NCBI GenBank assembly: GCA_039105265.1
Contig: JAPFFF010000524.1
Location: 1-20,723 of the forward strand
Direction: 5' to 3'
Length of the DNA stretch: 20,723 nucleotides
Source of the DNA: Tritrichomonas musculus
Taxonomy: Eukaryota; Parabasalia; Tritrichomonadida; Tritrichomonadidae
Of this stretch, positions 1-7,858 are shown one piece after another; position 1 is the stretch's first letter; the number at the start of each line of letters is the position of its first letter. The notes below the pieces were generated by a model that was given only the letters and a program-made list of their open reading frames with translations, was not told where the DNA came from and did not search any database. The position numbers were made by a program, and so were the translations under genes.

Positions 1-60
1 TAACTCTGTTCACTTGTGAGAAACGTTTGAATAAGAATAACTGAGATTAAGCTTTAATTT

Positions 61-131
61 TTACTGATTTTACTTAATTTCGAAATCGTTTTTAATTATC
101 TTACAAAAGTGTTTGAGATTTGTGTTTTATT
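61..131. repeat. Second half of the reference unit, a diverged copy of positions 1-60
   Basis: Shared short blocks occur in the same order in both halves. TAACT (1-5) matches TTACT (61-65). TTCACTT (9-15) matches TTTACTT (69-75). GAAACGTTT (20-28) matches GAAATCGTTT (82-91). TGAGATT (42-48) matches TGAGATT (114-120). TTTAATTT (53-60) matches TTTTATTT (125-131 plus the first T of the next unit). The second half carries about 11 extra bases, mostly between 92 and 113. Collinearity of five blocks suggests that the unit arose by duplication of a subunit of about 60 bp. AT-rich sequence makes chance matches easier, so this is an inference. Confidence 0.6.
77..86. other. Perfect 10-bp palindrome ATTTCGAAAT, present in every unit
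   Basis: ATTTCGAAAT equals its own reverse complement and contains the BstBI/AsuII recognition sequence TTCGAA. It sits at unit positions 77-86 and I found it unchanged in all units read, within the conserved stretch 74-87. Its neighbours at 73 and 88 do vary. Constancy in an array that is otherwise free to vary could mean that a protein binds it, or simply that homogenization spread one version. The first copy is listed here; the others follow at 131-bp steps. Confidence 0.75.
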
Positions 132-262
132 TAACTCTGTTCATTTGTGAGAAATGTTAGAATAAGAATAATTGAGATTAAGCTTTAATTTTTACTGATT
201 TTACTTAATTTCGAAATCGTTTTTAATTATCTTACAAAAGTGTTTGAGATTTATGTTTTATT

Positions 263-917
263 TAACTCTGTATACTTGTGAGAAACGTTTGAATAAGAAT
301 AATTGATATTGCGATTTAATCTTTATTGATTTTACTTAATTTCGAAATCGTTTTTAATTATCTTACAAAAGTGTTTGAGATTTATGTTTTATTTAACTCT
401 GTATACTTGTGAGAAACGTTTGAATAAGAATAATTGATATTGCGATTTAATCTTTATTGATTTTACTTAATTTCGAAATCGTTTTTAATTATCTTACAAA
501 AGTGTTTGAGATTTGTGTTTTATTTAACTCTGTTCACTTGTGAGAAACGTTTGAATAAGAATAATTGATATTGCGATTTAATCTTTATTGATTTTACTTA
601 ATTTCGAAATCGTTTTTAATTATCTTACAAAAGTGTTTGAGATTTGTGTTTTATTTAACTCTGTTCACTTGTGAGAAACGTTTGAATAAGAATAATTGAT
701 ATTGCGATTTAATCTTTATTGATTTTACTTAATTTCGAAATCGTTTTTAATTATCTTACAAAAGTGTTTGAGATTTGTGTTTTATTTAACTCTGTTCACT
801 TGTGAGAAACGTTTGAATAAGAATAATTGATATTGCGATTTAATCTTTATTGATTTTACTTAATTTCGAAATCGTTTTTAATTATCTTACAAAAGTGTTT
901 GAGATTTATGTTTTATT
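263..917. repeat. Run of five type B units (units 3-7)
   Basis: These five consecutive units carry ATTGATATTGCGA at 40-52 and CTTTATTG at 59-66 in place of the type A sequence, and so lack the HindIII site. Relative to type A the changes are c41t, g45t, a49g, a50c, c52a, t59c and c64t. Units 3 and 4 (from 263 and 394) have TATAC at 9-13; units 5-7 have TTCAC. Positions 24-31, 73 and 88-93 all show a single state (CGTTTGAA, C, GTTTTT), so type B is much more uniform than type A. Together with 142-146 this is the second-longest B-derived run in the window. Confidence 0.93.
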
Positions 918-2096
918 TAACTCTGTTCACTTGTGAGAAACGTTTGAATAAGAATAACTGAGATTAAGCTTTAATTTTTACTGATTTTACTTAATTTCGA
1001 AATCGTTTTTAATTATCTTACAAAAGTGTTTGAGATTTGTGTTTTATTTAACTCTGTTCATTTGTGAGAAATGTTAGAATAAGAATAACTGAGATTAAGC
1101 TTTAATTTTTATTGATTTTACTTAATTTCGAAATCGTTTTTAATTATCTTACAAAAGTGTTTGAGATTTGTGTTTTATTTAACTCTGTTCATTTGTGAGA
1201 AACGTTTGAATAAGAATAACTGAGATTAAGCTTTAATTTTTATTGATTTTACTTAATTTCGAAATCTTTTTCAATTATCTTATAAAAGTGTTTGAGATTT
1301 GTGTTTTATTTAACTCTGTTCACTTGTGAGAAATGTTAGATTAAGAATAACTGAGATTAAGCTTTAATTTTTATTGATTTTACTTAATTTCGAAATCGTT
1401 TATAATTATCTTACAAAAGTGTTTGAGATTTGTGTTTTATTTAACTCTGTTCATTTGTGAGAAACGTTTGAATAAGAATAACTGAGATTAAGCTTTAATT
1501 TTTACTGATTTTACTTAATTTCGAAATCGTTTATAATTATCTTACAAAAGTGTTTGAGATTTATGTTTTATTTAACTCTGTTCATTTGTGAGAAACGTTT
1601 GAATAAGAATAACTGAGATTAAGCTTTAATTTTTACTGATTTTAATTAATTTCGAAATCGTTTTTAATTATCTTACAAAAGTGTTTGAGATTTGTGTTTT
1701 ATTTAACTCTGTTCATTTGTGAGAAATGTTAGAATAAGAATAATTGAGATTAAGCTTTAATTTTTACTGATTTTACTTAATTTCGAAATCGTTTTTAATT
1801 ATCTTACAAAAGTGTTTGAGATTTATGTTTTATTTAACTCTGTATACTTGTGAGAAACGTTTGAATAAGAATAATTGATATTGCGATTTAATCTTTATTG
1901 ATTTTACTTAATTTCGAAATCGTTTTTAATTATCTTACAAAAGTGTTTGAGATTTGTGTTTTATTTAACTCTGTTCACTTGTGAGAAACGTTTGAATAAG
2001 AATAATTGATATTGCGCTTTAATTTTTACTGATTTTACTTAATTTCGAAATCGTTTTTAATTATCTTACAAAAGTGTTTGAGATTTGTGTTTTATT
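918..2096. repeat. Higher-order block D1, first copy (units 8-16)
   Basis: Nine consecutive units show the same ordered series of variants as the units at 6418-7596. These include the rare TTATAAAAG form in the third unit, TGTTAGAT plus GTTTAT in the fourth, C-to-A at 73 in the sixth, ATTGAGATTAAGC in the seventh, a type B unit eighth and a hybrid ninth. By eye I saw no difference over 1179 bp, at an offset of 5500 bp (42 units minus two bases for two short units). The match continues less exactly to 2750 and 8381, where the second copy has one extra hybrid unit. Confidence 0.88.
1281..1288 (+). other. TATAAAAG variant created by c104t (unit 10)
   Basis: A C-to-T change at unit position 104 turns TACAAAAG into TATAAAAG, which equals a strong eukaryotic TATA-box consensus. 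Only three units have it. No initiator, gene or other promoter element accompanies it, so a promoter role is doubtful; it is useful mainly as a rare marker for tracing block copies. Confidence 0.35.
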
Positions 2097-2227
2097 TAAC
2101 TCTGTTCACTTGTGAGAAACGTTTGAATAAGAATAATTGATATTGCGCTTTAATTTTTACTGATTTTACTTAATTTCGAAATCGTTTATAATTATCTTAC
2201 AAAAGTGTTTGAGATTTGTGTTTTATT
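1966..2227. repeat. Two A/B hybrid units (units 16-17)
   Basis: Both units begin like type B (ATTGATATTGCG at 40-51) but continue like type A (CTTTAATTTTTACTG from 52). The switch lies between positions 51 and 52. The second unit also has the type A form CGTTTATAATT at 87-97, which no pure B unit shows. The simplest reading is a past crossover or conversion tract ending inside the unit, followed by amplification. Confidence 0.85.
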
Positions 2228-2358
2228 TAACTCTGTTCACTTGTATGAAATGTTAGATTAAGAATAACTGAGATTAAGCTTTAATTTTTACTGATTTTAC
2301 TTAATTTCGAAATCGTTTTCAATTATCTTACAAAAGTGTTTGAGATTTGTGTTTTATT
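2228..2358. repeat. Type A unit with GTATG marker (unit 18)
   Basis: Positions 18-19 read AT instead of GA (CTTGTATGAAATG), combined with TGTTAGAT at 24-31 and GTTTTC at 88-93. The same combination occurs only at 3799, 7859 and 17681. Each time it directly follows a hybrid unit carrying CGTTTAT and precedes a unit with A at 73. It marks one founding unit copied four times with its neighbours. Confidence 0.9.
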
Positions 2359-2620
2359 TAACTCTGTTCATTTGTGAGAAACGTTTGAATAAGAATAACT
2401 GAGATTAAGCTTTAATTTTTACTGATTTTAATTAATTTCGAAATCGTTTTTAATTATCTTACAAAAGTGTTTGAGATTTGTGTTTTATTTAACTCTGTTC
2501 ATTTGTGAGAAATGTTAGATTAAGAATAACTGAGATTAAGCTTTAATTTTTACTGATTTTACTTAATTTCGAAATCGTTTTTAATTATCTTACAAAAGTG
2601 TTTGAGATTTGTGTTTTATT

Positions 2621-2750
2621 TAACTCTGTTCATTTGTGAGAAACGTTTGAATAAGAATAACTGAGATTAAGCTTTAATTTTACTGATTTTAATTAATTTC
2701 GAAATCTTTTTCAATTATCTTACAAAAGTGTTTGAGATTTGTGTTTTATT
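2621..2750. repeat. 130-bp unit (unit 21)
   Basis: One T is missing from the T5 tract at positions 58-62 (TTTAATTTTACTG), giving a 130-bp unit. It also has A at 73 and TTTTTC at 88-93 (CTTTTTCAATT). All six short units in the window carry this same three-part signature, which argues for one origin rather than repeated slippage. Confidence 0.92.
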
Positions 2751-3536
2751 TAACTCTGTTCATTTGTGAGAAACGTTTGAATAAGAATAACTGAGATTAA
2801 GCTTTAATTTTTACTGATTTTACTTAATTTCGAAATCGTTTATAATTATCTTACAAAAGTGTTTGAGATTTATGTTTTATTTAACTCTGTTCATTTGTGA
2901 GAAACGTTTGAATAAGAATAACTGAGATTAAGCTTTAATTTTTACTGATTTTAATTAATTTCGAAATCGTTTTTAATTATCTTACAAAAGTGTTTGAGAT
3001 TTGTGTTTTATTTAACTCTGTTCATTTGTGAGAAACGTTTGAATAAGAATAACTGAGATTAAGCTTTAATTTTTATTGATTTTACTTAATTTCGAAATCG
3101 TTTTTAATTATCTTACAAAAGTGTTTGAGATTTATGTTTTATTTAACTCTGTTCACTTGTGAGAAACGTTTGAATAAGAATAACTGAGATTAAGCTTTAA
3201 TTTTTATTGATTTTACTTAATTTCGAAATCGTTTATAATTATCTTACAAAAGTGTTTGAGATTTGTGTTTTATTTAACTCTGTTCATTTGTGAGAAACGT
3301 TTGAATAAGAATAACTGAGATTAAGCTTTAATTTTTACTGATTTTACTTAATTTCGAAATCGTTTTTAATTATCTTACAAAAGTGTTTGAGATTTATGTT
3401 TTATTTAACTCTGTATACTTGTGAGAAACGTTTGAATAAGAATAATTGATATTGCGATTTAATCTTTATTGATTTTACTTAATTTCGAAATCGTTTTTAA
3501 TTATCTTACAAAAGTGTTTGAGATTTGTGTTTTATT

Positions 3537-3798
3537 TAACTCTGTTCACTTGTGAGAAACGTTTGAATAAGAATAATTGATATTGCGCTTTAATTTTTAC
3601 TGATTTTACTTAATTTCGAAATCGTTTTTAATTATCTTACAAAAGTGTTTGAGATTTGTGTTTTATTTAACTCTGTTCACTTGTGAGAAACGTTTGAATA
3701 AGAATAATTGATATTGCGCTTTAATTTTTACTGATTTTACTTAATTTCGAAATCGTTTATAATTATCTTACAAAAGTGTTTGAGATTTGTGTTTTATT
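3537..3798. repeat. Two A/B hybrid units (units 28-29)
   Basis: The sequence is the same as units 16-17: B-like through GATATTGCG, then A-like from CTTTAATTTTTACTG. The first has CGTTTTT and the second CGTTTAT at 87-93. They are part of the copied block D2. Confidence 0.85.
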
Positions 3799-3929
3799 TA
3801 ACTCTGTTCACTTGTATGAAATGTTAGATTAAGAATAACTGAGATTAAGCTTTAATTTTTACTGATTTTACTTAATTTCGAAATCGTTTTCAATTATCTT
3901 ACAAAAGTGTTTGAGATTTGTGTTTTATT
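3799..3929. repeat. Type A unit with GTATG marker (unit 30)
   Basis: This is the second of four units with AT at positions 18-19, TGTTAGAT at 24-31 and GTTTTC at 88-93, in the same neighbourhood as unit 18. Confidence 0.9.
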
Positions 3930-4191
3930 TAACTCTGTTCATTTGTGAGAAACGTTTGAATAAGAATAACTGAGATTAAGCTTTAATTTTTACTGATTTT
4001 AATTAATTTCGAAATCGTTTTTAATTATCTTACAAAAGTGTTTGAGATTTGTGTTTTATTTAACTCTGTTCATTTGTGAGAAATGTTAGATTAAGAATAA
4101 CTGAGATTAAGCTTTAATTTTTACTGATTTTACTTAATTTCGAAATCGTTTTTAATTATCTTACAAAAGTGTTTGAGATTTGTGTTTTATT

Positions 4192-4321
4192 TAACTCTGT
4201 TCATTTGTGAGAAACGTTTGAATAAGAATAACTGAGATTAAGCTTTAATTTTACTGATTTTAATTAATTTCGAAATCTTTTTCAATTATCTTACAAAAGT
4301 GTTTGAGATTTGTGTTTTATT
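4192..4321. repeat. 130-bp unit (unit 33)
   Basis: One T is missing from the 58-62 tract, with A at 73 and TTTTTC at 88-93, the signature shared by all short units. It is both the last unit of D2 and the first of D3. Confidence 0.92.
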
Positions 4322-4452
4322 TAACTCTGTTCATTTGTGAGAAACGTTTGAATAAGAATAACTGAGATTAAGCTTTAATTTTTACTGATTTTACTTAATT
4401 TCGAAATCGTTTTTAATTATCTTACAAAAGTGTTTGAGATTTATGTTTTATT

Positions 4453-4976
4453 TAACTCTGTATACTTGTGAGAAACGTTTGAATAAGAATAATTGATATT
4501 GCGATTTAATCTTTATTGATTTTACTTAATTTCGAAATCGTTTTTAATTATCTTACAAAAGTGTTTGAGATTTGTGTTTTATTTAACTCTGTTCATTTGT
4601 GAGAAACGTTTGAATAAGAATAATTGATATTGCGATTTAATCTTTATTGATTTTACTTAATTTCGAAATCGTTTTTAATTATCTTACAAAAGTGTTTGAG
4701 ATTTATGTTTTATTTAACTCTGTATACTTGTGAGAAACGTTTGAATAAGAATAATTGATATTGCGATTTAATCTTTATTGATTTTACTTAATTTCGAAAT
4801 CGTTTTTAATTATCTTACAAAAGTGTTTGAGATTTGTGTTTTATTTAACTCTGTTCACTTGTGAGAAACGTTTGAATAAGAATAATTGATATTGCGATTT
4901 AATCTTTATTGATTTTACTTAATTTCGAAATCGTTTTTAATTATCTTACAAAAGTGTTTGAGATTTGTGTTTTATT
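4453..4976. repeat. Run of four type B units (units 35-38)
   Basis: TATAC and non-TATAC forms alternate (TATAC, TTCAT, TATAC, TTCAC), suggesting a B-B dimer that was itself duplicated. The same four-unit run occurs at 8774-9297 and 13882-14405, with TTCAC in the second position there. Confidence 0.92.
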
Positions 4977-5500
4977 TAACTCTGTTCATTTGTGAGAAAT
5001 GTTAGATTAAGAATAACTGAGATTAAGCTTTAATTTTTACTGATTTTACTTAATTTCGAAATCGTTTTTAATTATCTTACAAAAGTGTTTGAGATTTGTG
5101 TTTTATTTAACTCTGTTCATTTGTGAGAAACGTTTGAATAAGAATAACTGAGATTAAGCTTTAATTTTTACTGATTTTACTTAATTTCGAAATCGTTTAT
5201 AATTATCTTACAAAAGTGTTTGAGATTTGTGTTTTATTTAACTCTGTTCATTTGTGAGAAATGTTAGATTAAGAATAACTGAGATTAAGCTTTAATTTTT
5301 ACTGATTTTACTTAATTTCGAAATCGTTTATAATTATCTTACAAAAGTGTTTGAGATTTGTGTTTTATTTAACTCTGTTCATTTGTGAGAAATGTTAGAT
5401 TAAGAATAACTGAGATTAAGCTTTAATTTTTACTGATTTTACTTAATTTCGAAATCGTTTTTAATTATCTTACAAAAGTGTTTGAGATTTATGTTTTATT

Positions 5501-5762
5501 TAACTCTGTATACTTGTGAGAAACGTTTGAATAAGAATAATTGATATTGCGATTTAATCTTTATTGATTTTACTTAATTTCGAAATCGTTTTTAATTATC
5601 TTACAAAAGTGTTTGAGATTTGTGTTTTATTTAACTCTGTTCACTTGTGAGAAACGTTTGAATAAGAATAATTGATATTGCGATTTAATCTTTATTGATT
5701 TTACTTAATTTCGAAATCGTTTTTAATTATCTTACAAAAGTGTTTGAGATTTGTGTTTTATT
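5501..5762. repeat. Two type B units (units 43-44)
   Basis: A TATAC unit is followed by a TTCAC unit, both with TTTGTG at the end. The same pair recurs at 9691-9952, in corresponding positions after block D3. Confidence 0.92.
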
Positions 5763-6286
5763 TAACTCTGTTCATTTGTGAGAAATGTTAGATTAAGAAT
5801 AACTGAGATTAAGCTTTAATTTTTACTGATTTTAATTAATTTCGAAATCGTTTATAATTATCTTACAAAAGTGTTTGAGATTTGTGTTTTATTTAACTCT
5901 GTTCACTTGTGAGAAACGTTTGAATAAGAATAACTGAGATTAAGCTTTAATTTTTACTGATTTTACTTAATTTCGAAATCGTTTTCAATTATCTTACAAA
6001 AGTGTTTGAGATTTGTGTTTTATTTAACTCTGTTCATTTGTGAGAAATGTTAGATTAAGAATAACTGAGATTAAGCTTTAATTTTTACTGATTTTAATTA
6101 ATTTCGAAATCTTTTTCAATTATCTTACAAAAGTGTTTGAGATTTGTGTTTTATTTAACTCTGTTCACTTGTGAGAAACGTTTGAATAAGAATAACTGAG
6201 ATTAAGCTTTAATTTTTACTGATTTTACTTAATTTCGAAATCTTTTTCAATTATCTTACAAAAGTGTTTGAGATTTGTGTTTTATT

Positions 6287-6417
6287 TAACTCTGTTCATT
6301 TGTGAGAAACGTTTGAATAAGAATAATTGATATTGCGATTTAATCTTTATTGATTTTACTTAATTTCGAAATCGTTTTTAATTATCTTACAAAAGTGTTT
6401 GAGATTTGTGTTTTATT
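6287..6417. repeat. Single type B unit (unit 49)
   Basis: This is a B unit with TTCAT at 9-13, a form otherwise seen only at 4584. It sits directly before the second copy of block D1, at the likely junction of the 5.5-kb duplication. Confidence 0.9.
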
Positions 6418-7596
6418 TAACTCTGTTCACTTGTGAGAAACGTTTGAATAAGAATAACTGAGATTAAGCTTTAATTTTTACTGATTTTACTTAATTTCGA
6501 AATCGTTTTTAATTATCTTACAAAAGTGTTTGAGATTTGTGTTTTATTTAACTCTGTTCATTTGTGAGAAATGTTAGAATAAGAATAACTGAGATTAAGC
6601 TTTAATTTTTATTGATTTTACTTAATTTCGAAATCGTTTTTAATTATCTTACAAAAGTGTTTGAGATTTGTGTTTTATTTAACTCTGTTCATTTGTGAGA
6701 AACGTTTGAATAAGAATAACTGAGATTAAGCTTTAATTTTTATTGATTTTACTTAATTTCGAAATCTTTTTCAATTATCTTATAAAAGTGTTTGAGATTT
6801 GTGTTTTATTTAACTCTGTTCACTTGTGAGAAATGTTAGATTAAGAATAACTGAGATTAAGCTTTAATTTTTATTGATTTTACTTAATTTCGAAATCGTT
6901 TATAATTATCTTACAAAAGTGTTTGAGATTTGTGTTTTATTTAACTCTGTTCATTTGTGAGAAACGTTTGAATAAGAATAACTGAGATTAAGCTTTAATT
7001 TTTACTGATTTTACTTAATTTCGAAATCGTTTATAATTATCTTACAAAAGTGTTTGAGATTTATGTTTTATTTAACTCTGTTCATTTGTGAGAAACGTTT
7101 GAATAAGAATAACTGAGATTAAGCTTTAATTTTTACTGATTTTAATTAATTTCGAAATCGTTTTTAATTATCTTACAAAAGTGTTTGAGATTTGTGTTTT
7201 ATTTAACTCTGTTCATTTGTGAGAAATGTTAGAATAAGAATAATTGAGATTAAGCTTTAATTTTTACTGATTTTACTTAATTTCGAAATCGTTTTTAATT
7301 ATCTTACAAAAGTGTTTGAGATTTATGTTTTATTTAACTCTGTATACTTGTGAGAAACGTTTGAATAAGAATAATTGATATTGCGATTTAATCTTTATTG
7401 ATTTTACTTAATTTCGAAATCGTTTTTAATTATCTTACAAAAGTGTTTGAGATTTGTGTTTTATTTAACTCTGTTCACTTGTGAGAAACGTTTGAATAAG
7501 AATAATTGATATTGCGCTTTAATTTTTACTGATTTTACTTAATTTCGAAATCGTTTTTAATTATCTTACAAAAGTGTTTGAGATTTGTGTTTTATT
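6418..7596. repeat. Higher-order block D1, second copy (units 50-58)
   Basis: This matches 918-2096 with no difference seen, including the rare TATAAAAG unit at 6781-6788. Such identity over nine units that otherwise differ from each other implies a recent segmental duplication inside the array. Confidence 0.88.
6781..6788 (+). other. TATAAAAG variant created by c104t (unit 52)
   Basis: This is the same change as at 1281, inherited through the D1 block copy. There is no sign of an associated transcription unit. Confidence 0.35.
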
Positions 7597-7858
7597 TAAC
7601 TCTGTTCACTTGTGAGAAACGTTTGAATAAGAATAATTGATATTGCGATTTAATTTTTACTGATTTTACTTAATTTCGAAATCGTTTATAATTATCTTAC
7701 AAAAGTGTTTGAGATTTGTGTTTTATTTAACTCTGTTCACTTGTGAGAAACGTTTGAATAAGAATAATTGATATTGCGCTTTAATTTTTAATGATTTTAC
7801 TTAATTTCGAAATCGTTTATAATTATCTTACAAAAGTGTTTGAGATTTGTGTTTTATT
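7335..7858. repeat. Type B unit plus three hybrids (units 57-60)
   Basis: This corresponds to units 15-17 with one additional hybrid. Unit 58 is GATATTGCGC. Unit 59 (7597) has GCGA but then TTTAATTTTTACTG, so its B-to-A switch lies further right, between about 52 and 59. Unit 60 (7728) is GATATTGCGC with a private C-to-A at position 64 (base 7791). The extra unit fits unequal exchange of one repeat within this copy. Confidence 0.85.

Larger units (their letters stand above)
1..131. repeat. Reference type A unit
   Basis: This first complete unit serves as the numbering reference. It carries TTCAC at 9-13, the palindrome AAACGTTT at 21-28, ACTGAGATTAAGC at 40-52, a HindIII site AAGCTT at 49-54, TTTTTACTG at 58-66, the 10-bp perfect palindrome ATTTCGAAAT at 77-86, CGTTTTTAATT at 87-97, ACAAAAGTG at 103-111, TGAGATT at 114-120 and TTTGTG ending at 124. 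Type A makes up 111 of the 158 complete units. It has three subtypes at 24-31: CGTTTGAA, TGTTAGAA (9 units) and TGTTAGAT (about 37 units). It also varies at 13 (C/T), 73 (C/A), 88-93 (GTTTTT, GTTTAT, GTTTTC, TTTTTC) and 122 (G/A). Confidence 0.95.
1835..2750. repeat. Higher-order block D2, first copy (units 15-21)
   Basis: Seven units run in this order: type B with TATAC, two A/B hybrids (GATATTGCGC), a GTATG unit, a unit with A at 73, a TGTTAGAT unit and a 130-bp unit. The same order appears at 3406-4321 with no difference seen over 916 bp, at an offset of 1571 bp (12 units minus one base). A related copy lies at 7335-8381 with one extra hybrid unit. The last three to five units also reappear in altered form near 17550-18334. 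Confidence 0.9.
3406..4321. repeat. Higher-order block D2, second copy (units 27-33)
   Basis: This repeats 1835-2750 unit for unit. Units 22-26 between the copies are ordinary type A, so together they form a 12-unit tandem duplication whose first five units per period differ (units 10-14 against 22-26). The copy ends in the 130-bp unit at 4192-4321, which also opens block D3. Confidence 0.9.
4192..5107. repeat. Higher-order block D3, first copy (units 33-39)
   Basis: The order is: 130-bp unit, type A unit ending TTTATG, then four type B units (TATAC, TTCAT, TATAC, TTCAC at 9-13), then a TGTTAGAT type A unit. The same seven units recur at 8513-9428 and 13621-14536. The only difference I saw is T instead of C at base 4596. 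Similarity to the third copy extends two more units, to about 5369 (against 14798). D3 is the best anchor for a higher-order repeat in this array. Confidence 0.9.

Noticed and set aside
40-66. Type B as a separate element inserted into type A units
   Set aside because: B units keep the same length and the same flanking sequence, and differ by substitutions only, so they are a sequence family of the same satellite.
77-93. CENP-B box
   Set aside because: TTCG is present in the palindrome, but the rest of the box (A at the ninth place and CGGG near the end) does not match on either strand.
1281-1288. TATA-box promoter
   Set aside because: The motif arises from one substitution in three units, with no downstream gene and no other promoter signs.
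918-7596. Higher-order copies as an assembly artefact
   Set aside because: I cannot exclude it, but the copies differ in whole units and single sites in a consistent way, and block offsets vary (10, 12, 33, 37, 39 and 42 units), which is unlike a simple repeated contig.
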